From the NCBI GenBank assembly GCA_009922615.1, contig RFVF01000018.1:1-64000 (forward strand): DNA of 64,000 nt. The letters run 5' to 3'. Both the position numbers and the translations under genes were made by a program. The notes beneath the pieces were generated by a model. The model did no database searches and was not told where the DNA came from. It saw only the letters and a list, made by a program, of their open reading frames with translations. Below are positions 50,887-60,475 of the stretch, piece after piece. The number at the start of each line of letters is the position of its first letter. Within the stretch, counting starts at the first letter, position 1. Source of the stretch: Pseudomonadota bacterium. GTDB lineage: Bacteria; Verrucomicrobiota; Verrucomicrobiia; Limisphaerales; SXTU01.

Positions 50887-51969
50887 ATGTCTCGCCTGCA
50901 CGAAACTAACAGTCCGTCGCCAGCCGGCAAATCGAAATTCTCCCGGTGTTGGCTGGGCTGGGCTTGGATCCTGGTGGCGGCCATCGCCGCGTGCGGCTGC
51001 CTCTCCGGCTTGCGGTCGGGACCATGGCAACGCTTCGAGTTCGAGCAACCGCAGATGGGCGTGCCCTTCCGTATCGTGCTCTATGCCGAAAGCGAAACCC
51101 TCGCGAGCACCGCAGCCCGCGCGGCCTTTGCCCGCGTCGCGGAGCTGAACCAAATCTTTAGCGACTACGAAGACGACAGCGAGTTGAGCCAGCTCTCGCG
51201 GACATCGGGCAGCGGCGGCGCGGTGCCGGTGAGCGACGAGCTGTGGCGGCTGCTGAACGTGGCCCAGGCGATGTCGCGAAAGTCCGACGGCGCGTTCGAC
51301 ATCACCGTCGGCCCACTCGTGCAAGTCTGGCGCCGCGCACGGCGCCAACGCGAGTTGCCGACGATGGATGTCATCGCCGAAGCCAAGACGCGCGTCGGCT
51401 GGGAGAAAGTTGTCCTCGACCCGCGCACGCACACGGCGAAGCTGCTTGTGCCCGGCATGCGCCTTGACCTCGGTTCCATCGCCAAGGGCCGAGCGTTGGA
51501 CGAAGCGCTCCGGGTGTTGCGTGAGCACGGCATCAAGTGTGCCCTCGTCACCGGCAGCGGCGACATGGCCATCGGCGATCCCCCGCCGGGCCGGGCCGGC
51601 TGGCGCATCGAACTTGCGCCGCTCGACGCACCCGGCGCGCCGCCCACGCGCTTTCTCTCACTGCGCAACTGCGGCTTCGCCACCTCCGGCGACTTGTTCC
51701 AGCACGTCGAGCTGGGCGGCAAACGCTACTCGCACATCGTGGACCCGCACACGGGCTTGGGCATGACCGACCACAGCCTCGTCGTCGTCATCGCACCGGA
51801 CTGCCTCACGGCGAACAGCCTTTCCACCACCACCTGCGTCGTCGGCCCACGGCGTGGGCTGGCACTCGTGGAGTCCACGCGTGGCGCATCCGCCCGCGTC
51901 ACGCGCAAGCCCGATGAGCGCGTAGAAGCGACCGAGTCACCGGGCTTCGCGCGTTTCTACGAAAAGTAG
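50887..51969 (+). CDS. ApbE-like FAD:protein FMN transferase, lipoprotein
   Basis: The ATG at 50887 gives 360 residues; a GTG six bases earlier is also open. A signal with lipobox ends IAAC at C36. ApbE motifs are SDYEDDSELSQLSR, GAFDITVGPLVQVW, LDLGSIAKGRALD (194-206), ATSGD and KRYSHIVDPHTG. ApbE attaches FMN to threonine residues of periplasmic flavoproteins such as RnfG or NqrC. At the end, the usual ADAxxT metal site reads A-N310-S-L-S-T314, with Asn in place of the Mg-binding Asp, and the preceding GG(N/D) loop is GSGD. Activity may therefore be altered. Divergent from mscS. Confidence 0.85.
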   Translation: MSRLHETNSPSPAGKSKFSRCWLGWAWILVAAIAACGCLSGLRSGPWQRFEFEQPQMGVPFRIVLYAESETLASTAARAAFARVAELNQIFSDYEDDSELSQLSRTSGSGGAVPVSDELWRLLNVAQAMSRKSDGAFDITVGPLVQVWRRARRQRELPTMDVIAEAKTRVGWEKVVLDPRTHTAKLLVPGMRLDLGSIAKGRALDEALRVLREHGIKCALVTGSGDMAIGDPPPGRAGWRIELAPLDAPGAPPTRFLSLRNCGFATSGDLFQHVELGGKRYSHIVDPHTGLGMTDHSLVVVIAPDCLTANSLSTTTCVVGPRRGLALVESTRGASARVTRKPDERVEATESPGFARFYEK

Positions 51970-52101
51970 GTCAGCGCGTCTCGCCTGACTCTCCATCTAA
52001 ACTTGCACGCTGGCAGAATCTTTAAGGCAGAAGAACAGGCGGGACGCACTGTCCTACTTTCACGCATTCCCAACGCGCTCGGCGCCGTCTATCTTGTCGC
52101 C

Positions 52102-55100
52102 GTGACCAATCGCGTGATCTCAATTGCCGCCGCGTTTGCCGTTTTGCTTGGGCTGACGCTCCCAACTCTCGCCGCGCCCGCCCCGCCCGATTTCCAGCGC
52201 GAAGTCCGCCCGCTGCTCTCACGCAACTGCTTCGCCTGTCACGGGCCGGACGAACACGCGCGCAAGGCCAATCTTCGCCTCGACCTGCGCGACGCCGCGC
52301 TTGCGCCCGCCAAGTCCGGCCAGCGCGCCATCGTCCCCGGCAAAGCCGACGCGAGCGAACTCATCCGTCGTATCACGAGCCCCGACCACAACAAGCTCAT
52401 GCCGCCGCCCGAGACAAAGAAGCACCTCACGCCCACCGAGATGGACACGCTCCGCCGCTGGGTCGCCAGCGGCGCGGATTACCAGCCGCACTGGGCGTTC
52501 ATCAGACCGAAGCAGGCCGCATTGCCGAAGGTGAAGCAAACGTCTTGGCCGCAGAACGCAATTGACCACTTCATCCTCGCGCGCTTGGAGCAGGAAGGCT
52601 TGAAGCCCTCGCCGCCCGCTGATGACTACACGCTCGTCCGCCGCCTTTACCTCGACTTGATTGGACTCCCCCCAACGCCCGAGGAAGCAGATGTGTTCGT
52701 GAAGTCCCTCCAAGCCGGCAATCGTCAATCGGAAATCGCCAAGCTCGTCGAGCAACTCTTCGCCTCCCCCCACTACGGCGAGCGCTGGGCGCGCAAGTGG
52801 CTCGATCTCGCGCGCTACGCCGACACCAACGGCTACGAGAAGGACCGCCCACGCAACATCTGGCCTTGGCGCGACTGGGTCATTCGCGCGCTCAACGAAG
52901 ACCTGCCCTTCGACCAATTCACGATTCAACAAATCGCCGGCGATCTGCTACCGCGTCCGGCCCTCGGCTCTCGACGCTCAACTCTCGACCCCATCATCGC
53001 CACCGGCTTCCACCGCAACACGATGCTGAACGAGGAGGGTGGCATTGACCCGCTGGAGTTCCGCTTCTACGCCATGGTGGACCGCGTCGCCACGACGGGC
53101 ACGACGTGGCTCGGCCTGACGGTCGGCTGCGCACAATGCCACACGCACAAGTTCGACCCCATTCTGCACACGGACTTCTACGCGATGATGGCCTTCCTCA
53201 ACAACGCCGACGAGCCGGACCTCGACTTGCCCGACGCCGCGCTCGACGAACAGCACCGGAAGAATCTCGTCCGTGCCGCCGAGTTGCTCGCCGAGTTGCC
53301 GTGGAAATTCCCCGCCAACTCGAAGGCCGCTCCGCCGCTGACGAGCGCCGAACACCTCGCCCAGCGCTTTTCCGAATGGCTCGCCACCGAGCGCGCCCGT
53401 GCCGCGCACTGGACTCCGCTCCGGCCGCACGAAGCGAAGTCCAACCTACCGCTGCTCACCGTGCAGCCCGACGATTCCGTCTTCGCCAGCGGCGACATCA
53501 GCAAGAACGACACTTATACGCTGCGTTTCCGCAACGTCCCCGCCGGCACGACCGCGCTGCGTCTCGAAGCTCTGCCCGACGACCGCCTACCCGCGCACGG
53601 TCCTGGCATGGCCTACTACGAAGGACCGAAGGGCGACTTCTTCCTCGGCGAGTTCCGCGTGAAAGCGGACGGCCAGCCGGTGAAGCTCGCGCGGGCGTCG
53701 CAAACCTACGCGAAGATCTGGCTTGGCGGCGACCGCTCCTCCGCCGCGCTGGCGATTGACGGCAATCCCGAGACCGGCTGGGGCGTCTTCGAGCGCTTTG
53801 GCGAGCGACACGTCGCCGTCTTCCACTTCGCGCAACCGCTGGCTGCCGCTGCCGACCTCGAAGTGCAACTTCAGTTCGGACGCCATTACGCCTGCTCGCT
53901 GGGGCGTTTCCGCCTCGCTGCAACAAGCAATGCGCAAGCCACGGCAAGCGAGGTTCCTGTCGAGACCGAAGCTCTCCTTCGCATTCCCGACACCCAACTC
54001 ACGGCGGACCAACGGGCGAAACTCCGCGAGCAGTTCATGCTCGTCGCACCGGAGCTCAAAGCGGCGCGCGCTGAAATCGAGAAGCTTCGCAAGCCACCGG
54101 CCCACCAAACCACGCTGGTTCTGCGCGAGCGTCCGCCAGAGAACCCGCGCCCCACGCACCGCCACCATCGCGGCGAGTTCCTGTCGCCGAAGGAGGCCGT
54201 CGCGCCCGCCGTGCTCGGTGTGCTGAATCCGCTTCCCCCCGGCGCTCCCGCCAACCGCCTCGGCTTCGCGCAGTGGCTCGTCTCGCCGGAGAATCCGCTC
54301 ACCGCGCGCGTCACAGTGAACCGTCAGTGGGCCGCGTTCTTTGGTCGCGGCCTCGTGCGCACGACGGAGGACTTCGGCCTGCAAGGCGACGCGCCCACGC
54401 ACCCGGAGTTGCTCGACTGGCTGGCCGTCGAGTTCATGAAGCAAGGCTGGTCCTTGAAGCAACTGCACAAACTCATCGTGACCAGCGCGACTTACCAGCA
54501 AAGTTCTGCCTTCACCCACGACTCACAAACTCAGTCCCAGACCCCAGACCCCAGACCCCAGACCCTGCTATCGCGCTTCCCCCGCTCGCGCCTCGACGCC
54601 GAACTCATCCGCGACTCCGTCCTGCGTGCCAGCGGCCTGCTTTCGCCAAAGGTTGGTGGGCCGAGTGTTTATCCGCCGCAGCCCACGAGCGTCACTTCCG
54701 AGGGCGTTTACGGCGGCAAATCTTGGAACGAAAGCACCGGCGAGGACCGCTACCGTCGCGGCCTCTACACGTTCGCCAAACGCTCCGCGCCTTACGCGAT
54801 GTTCAATACTTTCGACGGCCCCAGCGGCGAGGCGTGCGTCGCCCGTCGCGATGTCTCGAACACGCCGCTCCAAGCGCTCACGCTCCTCAACGACACCGTG
54901 ATCCTCGAAGCCGCTCAAGCCCTCGGCCGCCAGTTCGCCGCACAGCCCGGCACCGTCGAGAGCCGCGTGGAAACCCTCTTCCGCCGCTGCGTCACCCGGC
55001 CACCGTCCGCCGAGGAGCGCATGCAGCTCGTGAAGTTCTTCGAGACCCAGTGCGCCCGCTTCGCCAGCGGCGAGCTGAAAGCCGCCGACTTCGCCGGGAA

Positions 55101-55188
55101 AGGCGACGGCGACGCGAATGACCGCGCCGCCTGGACCGCCCTCGCCCGCGCACTGCTAAATCTCGACGAGATGATTTCGAAAGGCTGA
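52102..55188 (+). CDS. Secreted DUF1549/DUF1553 (PSD1) cytochrome-like protein
   Basis: A GTG at 52102 gives 1028 residues with a signal peptide ([23 protein letters not shown]). A planctomycete-type cytochrome C domain with CFACHG (~44) opens the protein. DUF1549 follows: [39 protein letters not shown] and [23 protein letters not shown] central beta domain comes next, then DUF1553: [35 protein letters not shown] and [28 protein letters not shown]. Three places hold seven-base repeats that add low-complexity residues. It is 3 bp upstream of the DUF1501 gene, a constant pairing in PVC bacteria, thought to serve polymer degradation. Confidence 0.9.
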   Translation: MTNRVISIAAAFAVLLGLTLPTLAAPAPPDFQREVRPLLSRNCFACHGPDEHARKANLRLDLRDAALAPAKSGQRAIVPGKADASELIRRITSPDHNKLMPPPETKKHLTPTEMDTLRRWVASGADYQPHWAFIRPKQAALPKVKQTSWPQNAIDHFILARLEQEGLKPSPPADDYTLVRRLYLDLIGLPPTPEEADVFVKSLQAGNRQSEIAKLVEQLFASPHYGERWARKWLDLARYADTNGYEKDRPRNIWPWRDWVIRALNEDLPFDQFTIQQIAGDLLPRPALGSRRSTLDPIIATGFHRNTMLNEEGGIDPLEFRFYAMVDRVATTGTTWLGLTVGCAQCHTHKFDPILHTDFYAMMAFLNNADEPDLDLPDAALDEQHRKNLVRAAELLAELPWKFPANSKAAPPLTSAEHLAQRFSEWLATERARAAHWTPLRPHEAKSNLPLLTVQPDDSVFASGDISKNDTYTLRFRNVPAGTTALRLEALPDDRLPAHGPGMAYYEGPKGDFFLGEFRVKADGQPVKLARASQTYAKIWLGGDRSSAALAIDGNPETGWGVFERFGERHVAVFHFAQPLAAAADLEVQLQFGRHYACSLGRFRLAATSNAQATASEVPVETEALLRIPDTQLTADQRAKLREQFMLVAPELKAARAEIEKLRKPPAHQTTLVLRERPPENPRPTHRHHRGEFLSPKEAVAPAVLGVLNPLPPGAPANRLGFAQWLVSPENPLTARVTVNRQWAAFFGRGLVRTTEDFGLQGDAPTHPELLDWLAVEFMKQGWSLKQLHKLIVTSATYQQSSAFTHDSQTQSQTPDPRPQTLLSRFPRSRLDAELIRDSVLRASGLLSPKVGGPSVYPPQPTSVTSEGVYGGKSWNESTGEDRYRRGLYTFAKRSAPYAMFNTFDGPSGEACVARRDVSNTPLQALTLLNDTVILEAAQALGRQFAAQPGTVESRVETLFRRCVTRPPSAEERMQLVKFFETQCARFASGELKAADFAGKGDGDANDRAAWTALARALLNLDEMISKG
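52720..52740. repeat. Heptanucleotide repeat AATCGNN x3 inside the DUF1549 gene
   Basis: Three consecutive seven-base units (AATCGTC, AATCGGA, AATCGCC) code for the variable stretch NRQSEIA in a loop of the DUF1549 domain. Total 21 bases, so the frame is kept. Confidence 0.6.
52966..52989. repeat. Degenerate heptanucleotide repeat inside the DUF1549 gene
   Basis: Seven-base units GGCTCTC, GACGCTC and AACTCTC, then a partial GAC, code for GSRRSTLD between the DLLPRP and [11 protein letters not shown] motifs. Most DUF1549 proteins I recall have a short non-repetitive linker at this position. Confidence 0.55.
54531..54565. repeat. Heptanucleotide repeat CAGACCC x4 inside the DUF1549/1553 gene
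   Basis: Four perfect CAGACCC units (54538-54565) follow a degenerate unit TCAGTCC (54531-54537). They encode a [11 protein letters not shown]-like stretch in the linker before the conserved [16 protein letters not shown] motif. The unit length of seven is not a multiple of three, so the frame rotates through the repeat. Confidence 0.85.
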
Positions 55189-55191
55189 CCC

Positions 55192-56631
55192 ATGACCCCG
55201 CTCCAAAAACATTGCCTCGCCGTCACCCGCCGTCACTTCTTCCGCAATTGCGGCGTCGGCCTCGGCAAAGTCGCGCTCGCCGGGTTGCTCACGGACGCCT
55301 TCGCCCGCCGCGCCAGCGCTGCCCCGGTGAATCCTTTTCCCATCAAGCCGCCGCACTTCGCGCCGAAGGCGAAGCGCGTCATCCACCTGTTCATGGCGGG
55401 TGCGCCGAGCCAGTTGGAGCTATTCGATTACAAACCGAAGCTCGCCGAGCTGGAGGGCAAGCCCATCCCGCCCGAGGTCATCGGCGGGCAACGCTATGCG
55501 TTCATCCGGTCGGATGCGGCGGTGCTGGGGCCGCGCTTCAAGTTCGCCAAGCACGGGCAGTGCGGCGCGGAGTTGGGCGAGACGCTGCCTCACCTCGCGA
55601 AGATTGTGGACGACATCGCCATCGTGAAGTCCATGCGCACCGACCAGTTCAACCACGCGCCGGCGCAGATTTTCTTCAATACCGGCTTCGGCCAGCCGGG
55701 GCGGCCCAGCATGGGCTCGTGGGTGCTCTACGGTCTTGGTGCGGAGACGAGCGACCTGCCGGCGTTCGTCGTGATGAGCACGGGCAGCGGCATCAGCGGG
55801 GGCTCGGCGTGCTGGGGCAGCGGCGTCCTGCCGGGCGTTTACACCGGCGTGCGCTTCCGAAACCAGGGCGACCCGATTCTCAATGTCTCCAGCCCGCCGG
55901 GCGCGGACGCGCAGTTGCAACGCGACTCGCTCGACTTGATTGGCAGCCTGAACCAGCGCCGCCTCGCGCTCGACGGCGACCCGGACATCGCCACGCGCAT
56001 TGCCGCGTATGAAATGGCCTTCCGCCTCCAGACCAGCGCGCCGGACTTGATGGACTTGCGCGGCGAGAGCAATGCCACGTTCGACCTCTACGGCTGCGAC
56101 CCTGCGAAGCCGTCTTTCGCGCGCTCGTGCTTGCTGGCGCGGCGGATGATCGAGCGCGGTGTGCGCTTCATCAACATCTACAACGAAGGCTGGGACGCGC
56201 ACTCGAACGTCGAGGGCAACGTCCGCAACAACTGCAAGAATACTGACCAGGCCAGCGCCGCGCTGGTGATGGACTTGAAGCAGCGCGGCCTTCTAGATGA
56301 CACGCTCGTCATCTGGGGCGGCGAGTTCGGGCGCACGCCAATGGTGGAATCCAATGCCGCGCTGGGCCGCAGCCTCGGCCGCGACCATCATCCGCAGGCG
56401 TTCTCGATGTGGCTGGCCGGCGGCGGCGTGAAGCCCGGCCTCACCTACGGCCAGACCGACGAGTTGGGCTTTCACATCGTCGAAAACCCCGTTCATGTCC
56501 GCGACCTACAAGCCACCGTCCTCCATCAACTCGGCCTCGACCACGAGCGTCTCTCCGTCCGCTTCCAAGGCCTCGACCTACGCCTCACCGGCGTGGAGCC
56601 GTGCCAGGTGGTGAAGGGAATTCTGGCGTGA
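55192..56631 (+). CDS. Exported DUF1501 protein
   Basis: The 479-residue protein has a twin-arginine-like signal (TRRHFFRNCGVGLGKVALAGLL). DUF1501 hallmarks follow: KRVIHLFMAGAPSQLELFDYKPKL, IVKSMRTDQFNHAPAQIFFNTG, PGRPSMGSWVLYGLG, VIWGGEFGRTPMVE and GRDHHPQAFSMWLAGGGVKPGLTYGQTDE. The fold is alkaline-phosphatase/sulfatase-like and the family is always paired with DUF1549 genes in PVC bacteria. The biochemical activity is unknown. Tat export suggests cofactor or metal insertion before export. It starts 3 bp after the partner gene's stop. Confidence 0.93.
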   Translation: MTPLQKHCLAVTRRHFFRNCGVGLGKVALAGLLTDAFARRASAAPVNPFPIKPPHFAPKAKRVIHLFMAGAPSQLELFDYKPKLAELEGKPIPPEVIGGQRYAFIRSDAAVLGPRFKFAKHGQCGAELGETLPHLAKIVDDIAIVKSMRTDQFNHAPAQIFFNTGFGQPGRPSMGSWVLYGLGAETSDLPAFVVMSTGSGISGGSACWGSGVLPGVYTGVRFRNQGDPILNVSSPPGADAQLQRDSLDLIGSLNQRRLALDGDPDIATRIAAYEMAFRLQTSAPDLMDLRGESNATFDLYGCDPAKPSFARSCLLARRMIERGVRFINIYNEGWDAHSNVEGNVRNNCKNTDQASAALVMDLKQRGLLDDTLVIWGGEFGRTPMVESNAALGRSLGRDHHPQAFSMWLAGGGVKPGLTYGQTDELGFHIVENPVHVRDLQATVLHQLGLDHERLSVRFQGLDLRLTGVEPCQVVKGILA

Positions 56632-56710
56632 AGCGCCCGCGAAACCCCTTGCTTTGTAAATCCTAAAAGACCACGTTTTCCGCAAGTTACGTCGACTCTT
56701 CCAACCAATT

Positions 56711-57334
56711 ATGAAATCAACTCTCCCTTGTGCAACACGCCTCTTGAGTTTGACGGTTGCGGCTATGCTCGTCGCGTGTCTCGTCACCATATGTTCGGCA
56801 GCAGACACCACGGACACAACTCCCAAGGGCAAGGGTAAGAAGCAAGCTATGAAAGGCCGGGCAAGTGACCTAATCACCCCTCCCGTGACGGCCACAGCCA
56901 CCGGTGTGACAGGATCGGCAGCGGTGCCCCAAGGCAAGAAGGGGGTAATCAAACTAGATGCCAAAGCCGAACCTGAGCCCAATCGTGGCAACGGTAAAAA
57001 GAGGAAAGGGGCCAATGGGGTCACCACTGACCCAAGTGAACTCGGGGCCCTGCGCGATGCTTACAACACACTCTCCCTAGCCGACCATGACTACATGGGC
57101 CATCGCCGCAAAGCCATGCATCATTTGGACCAGGCAGCCCATCTTCTCGGTGGTGATTTCAGTGGCGATGGAAAAGGCCATGAGCCACAGAAGCTATCCG
57201 ACGCTCAATTGACTGCGGTCAAAGCTTCACTGGAGAAACTGCGTGGCTCGATTGCTACCCAAGGAAGGCCGAAGTTGCTAAACCAAGTGGATGATGCAAT
57301 CAAAGAGATCGCCATCGCCTTGACGATAGGATAG
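56711..57334 (+). CDS. Small secreted protein of unknown function
   Basis: The 207-residue protein has a signal peptide (~1-30, ending ICSAAD), then a Lys/Gly/Thr/Pro-rich disordered stretch to ~105 (PKGKGKKQAMKGR, GNGKKRKGAN). A compact helical module closes it: LGALRDAYNTLSLADHDYMGHRRKAMHHLDQAAHLLGGD and LNQVDDAIKEIAIAL. The ADHDYxGHRxKAMxH core recalls uncharacterised small PVC proteins; His and Asp spacing could bind a metal. The gene is visibly less GC-rich than its neighbours. No partner gene is coupled to it. Confidence 0.7.
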   Translation: MKSTLPCATRLLSLTVAAMLVACLVTICSAADTTDTTPKGKGKKQAMKGRASDLITPPVTATATGVTGSAAVPQGKKGVIKLDAKAEPEPNRGNGKKRKGANGVTTDPSELGALRDAYNTLSLADHDYMGHRRKAMHHLDQAAHLLGGDFSGDGKGHEPQKLSDAQLTAVKASLEKLRGSIATQGRPKLLNQVDDAIKEIAIALTIG

Positions 57335-57492
57335 CACTTTGGGGTTCATCGCAGTCAGGTGCCCAACTTTCACTGGAAGCGCGATGGCCGGTCGTGGGGC
57401 TCTTTCCGCACCGGGTCCGGCTTTGGCGGGTTTACGATACTTTTGCATAAAGCCGATTTCTCTGCGTCTATGCCTGACGGTATACAAATCGC
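57335..57492. other. 158-bp gap without a supported gene
   Basis: The gap lies between the small secreted protein and the WD40-cytochrome gene. A 69-residue minus-strand frame covers most of it and runs into the 3' end of the upstream gene, with no ribosome site or known domain. It may contain the promoter of the WD40 gene; an AT-rich stretch (GATACTTTTGCATAAAG, from ~57437) is the best candidate region. Confidence 0.4.
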
Positions 57493-58806
57493 TTGAGAGC
57501 CTATCCGTTTCTCGCCCTTTTCTTTTTGACCTTGTCCCTGCCTCTCCGGGCTCCGGCCGCTTCTGCTGCGCCGGACTTCACGCTGGTGCAGGCGTTGTTC
57601 AAGAAGCACTGCGTCGAGTGCCATTCCGTGACGGATGCGGAAAACAACCTTGTCCTCGAAAACCACGCCTCCCTCATGAAGGGCGGCGACGGCGGCGTGC
57701 CTGTCCTGCCTGGCAAGAGTTCCGACAGCCTGCTGGTGAAGTCGCTCGAAGGCCGCGCGCCGGTCAAGATCATGCCGCCAGGCAAGCGAAAGAAGTTCGA
57801 GCCGTCCGAGCTGGCGTTGGTGAAGGCGTGGATTGACGGCGGGGCCAAGCCGCCCGCCATCGCCACCGAGCCGGTGCGCGAGCTGGTCACACCGAAGATT
57901 GCGCCGCGTGTCACGCCCCGGAAGTCAATCCAGGCCGTGGCCTTCGCCGCGCAGCCGAACGTCATTGCCGTTGCCCGCTATCGCGAGGTCGAGTTGCGCG
58001 ACGCCGAGACCGGCGCGGTGCGGCACACGCTCACGGGCATTCGCGGCAACGTGAATTCGGTCGCCTTCTCCACTGACGGCCAGTGGGTGGCGGCGGCGGG
58101 CGGCGAGCCGGGCTTGCAGGGTCAGGCGGCCATCTGGCGCGTCGCGGACGGCTCGCTCGTGCGGAAGTTCGAGGGCCACTTCGACGCGCTGTATTCCGTC
58201 GCGATTTCCCCTGATGGCAAGCTGCTGGCCACCGGCAGTTACGATCAGAAGATCAAGCTCTGGGACACCTCCACTGGCACGGAGGTCCGCACGCTCACCG
58301 GCCACAACGGTGCGGTCTATGGCCTCGCCTTCCGGCCCGATGGCCAGGTGCTCGCCAGCGCCAGCGGCGACCGCACGGTGAAGCTCTGGGAAGTCGCGAG
58401 CGGCAAGCGCCTCGACACCTTCTCGCACCCGACGAAGGAGCAATACACCGTCGCGTTCAGCCCGGATGGGCGGCGGCTGGTGGCGGGTGGCGTGGACAAC
58501 CGCATCCGCCTCTACGCCGTGAGCGCGGGCGCGGTGGAGGGCACCAACCAGTTGCTCGAATCCAAGTTTGCGCACGAGGGCGCGGTGCTGCGCATCGTCT
58601 TCGCCAGCGACGGCGCGACGCTCCTCTCCAGCGCCGAGGACCGCACGGTGAAGTGGTGGGATGCCGCGAAGCTCATCGAGCGCGGCCACCTCGACCCGCA
58701 ACCCGACCTCGCGCCCGCCGTGGCCTTCACCGCCGGCAACACGCGCTTTGTCGTCGGACGACTGGACGGCTCGCTGCAATTCTTCGACACCAAGACCGGG
58801 AAATAA
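57493..58806 (+). CDS. Secreted cytochrome c-like/WD40 repeat fusion
   Basis: The only usable start after an upstream stop is TTG 57493 (437 residues), which opens into a signal peptide (RAYPFLALFFLTLSLPLRAPAASA). A planctomycete-type cytochrome domain with CVECH (~40) and the usual MPPGKRKKFEPSELALVKAWIDGGA ending is followed from ~145 by six to seven WD40 blades (for example VYSVAISPDGKLLATGSYDQKIKLWD and VYGLAFRPDGQVLASASGDRTVKLWE). This fusion is common among surface/periplasmic proteins of PVC bacteria. The function is unknown; it stands in line with the sulfatase gene. Confidence 0.88.
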   Translation: MRAYPFLALFFLTLSLPLRAPAASAAPDFTLVQALFKKHCVECHSVTDAENNLVLENHASLMKGGDGGVPVLPGKSSDSLLVKSLEGRAPVKIMPPGKRKKFEPSELALVKAWIDGGAKPPAIATEPVRELVTPKIAPRVTPRKSIQAVAFAAQPNVIAVARYREVELRDAETGAVRHTLTGIRGNVNSVAFSTDGQWVAAAGGEPGLQGQAAIWRVADGSLVRKFEGHFDALYSVAISPDGKLLATGSYDQKIKLWDTSTGTEVRTLTGHNGAVYGLAFRPDGQVLASASGDRTVKLWEVASGKRLDTFSHPTKEQYTVAFSPDGRRLVAGGVDNRIRLYAVSAGAVEGTNQLLESKFAHEGAVLRIVFASDGATLLSSAEDRTVKWWDAAKLIERGHLDPQPDLAPAVAFTAGNTRFVVGRLDGSLQFFDTKTGK

Positions 58807-58958
58807 CGGGGCCGTGGTTTCTGGCAGCAGGAGAAGCTTGGGATGAAGGAGTGCGGCGGCGGAGCAAGGACCGCTCGGGTTCGCCATCGCTTTTCAAGTA
58901 GTGAATGAACTCTTCTTCGCCGCGTATCCACCTGAGGACTTTCAGCGTCTGAACCGAC

Positions 58959-60416
58959 ATGCGAATGTCTACCGTGCGCTCGCTTCAACTTCTACTTATC
59001 GGTGGCCTGATCGCCTTGGTCGCGTCCTCGCCGGTTCCCTGCCCTGCTGCAAAGACGCCGCTGCGGCCCAATATCGTTTTCCTCCTGGCCGATGATCTCG
59101 GCTGGAGCGACGTTGGATGGCATGGGAGCGAAATCAAGACGCCACACTTGGACAAACTCGCCGCCTCCGGGGCGAGGCTGGAGGCGTTTTACGTCCAGCC
59201 AGTCTGCTCGCCGACGCGCGCAGCGTTGATGACGGGGCGTTATCCCATGCGACATGGTCTGCAAGTGGGCGTAGTGCGGCCGTGGGCCAATTATGGGCTG
59301 CCGTTGGCGGAGCGCACGCTGCCGCAGGCGCTACGCGAGGCGGGCTACGTCACCGCGATCTGCGGCAAGTGGCACCTCGGGCACTTCACCCCGGAGTATC
59401 TGCCCACGCGGCGTGGCTTCACGCACCAATACGGCCACTACAACGGGATGATCGATTACTTCACTCACGAACGGGACGGTGGATTTGACTGGCATCGCGA
59501 CGACCGGGAACTGCGCGAGGAGGGTTATTCCACCGTGCTCATCGGCAACGAGGCCGTGCGCCTCATCACCGCGCACGACACGAGCAAACCGCTGTTCCTC
59601 TACGTCCCGTTCAACGCGCCGCACGCGCCATTGCAGGCACTGGAGGAATATCTGAAGCCTTACGCGCACATCGCGGATGCCAAGCGCCGCAACTACGCCG
59701 CGATGGTCGCGTGCGAGGATGCGCAGATCGGCCGCATCGCCGCGGCGATCGAGCAGCGAGGAATGACCGGCAACACGTTGTTCATCTTCTCCAGCGACAA
59801 CGGCGGTCCGACGACGCTCGGGGCCACCAACGGCAAACTGCGCGCGGGCAAGGGCACGCTCTACGAAGGCGGCACGCGCGTGGCGGCGTTTGCGACGTGG
59901 CCAGGGCACATTCAAGCCGGTCTCGCGCTCCACGAGCCGTTGCACATGGTGGATTGGTTTTCCACGCTGCTGCGTCTGGCCGGTGCGCCGCTCGATCAAC
60001 CGCTCGCGCCAGACGGGCGCGACATCTGGCCGGTGCTCACAGCTGGCGCGAAATCGCCGCATGAGGCCATTCTGTTGAACACGACGCCTAGCAATGGCTC
60101 GGTGCGCATGGGCGATTGGAAGTTGGTCGTGGGCGGCAACCGCAATGACGACGGCGGCGAGGGAGCCGCCAATCCCGAGGCGAAGGAGGGCAAGGCGAAA
60201 GGCAAGAAAGGCAAACAACCGAACGAGGCGGCCCGCGTCGAGCTGTTCAACTTGAAGGAGGATCTGTCCGAGCAAACCAATCTGGCCGCACAGCAGCCGG
60301 AGAAGGTGAAGGAATTGCGCGCGCGGCTCGACGCGTTTGCGAAAGAGGCCGTCCCGCCCAAGTCCGCACCGAAGGCTCCTGACTTCAAGACCCCGCGGGT
60401 GTGGGGGGAGAAGTAG
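58959..60416 (+). CDS. Secreted Cys-type sulfatase (arylsulfatase family)
   Basis: The 485-residue protein has a signal peptide (~8-31) and then RPNIVFLLADDLGWSDVGWHG (metal-binding Asp pair). The formylglycine site is C83-S-P-T-R in PVCSPTRAALMTGRYP. ICGKWHLGH, FIFSSDNGGPT (second metal site) and GTLYEGGTRVA follow. The Cys must be converted by a formylglycine-generating enzyme not seen in the window. It hydrolyses sulfate esters, likely of sulfated polysaccharides. A Lys/Glu/Gly-rich low-complexity insert (KEGKAKGKKGKQ) lies near residue 410. The gene is 59 bp upstream of the PVC haem protein gene in the same direction. Confidence 0.95.
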   Translation: MRMSTVRSLQLLLIGGLIALVASSPVPCPAAKTPLRPNIVFLLADDLGWSDVGWHGSEIKTPHLDKLAASGARLEAFYVQPVCSPTRAALMTGRYPMRHGLQVGVVRPWANYGLPLAERTLPQALREAGYVTAICGKWHLGHFTPEYLPTRRGFTHQYGHYNGMIDYFTHERDGGFDWHRDDRELREEGYSTVLIGNEAVRLITAHDTSKPLFLYVPFNAPHAPLQALEEYLKPYAHIADAKRRNYAAMVACEDAQIGRIAAAIEQRGMTGNTLFIFSSDNGGPTTLGATNGKLRAGKGTLYEGGTRVAAFATWPGHIQAGLALHEPLHMVDWFSTLLRLAGAPLDQPLAPDGRDIWPVLTAGAKSPHEAILLNTTPSNGSVRMGDWKLVVGGNRNDDGGEGAANPEAKEGKAKGKKGKQPNEAARVELFNLKEDLSEQTNLAAQQPEKVKELRARLDAFAKEAVPPKSAPKAPDFKTPRVWGEK

Positions 60417-60475
60417 CCGACAACGAGTTGCTTTGTCCGTTGCGGAAGATGGCGATTCTTTCGCAGACTCGGCGG

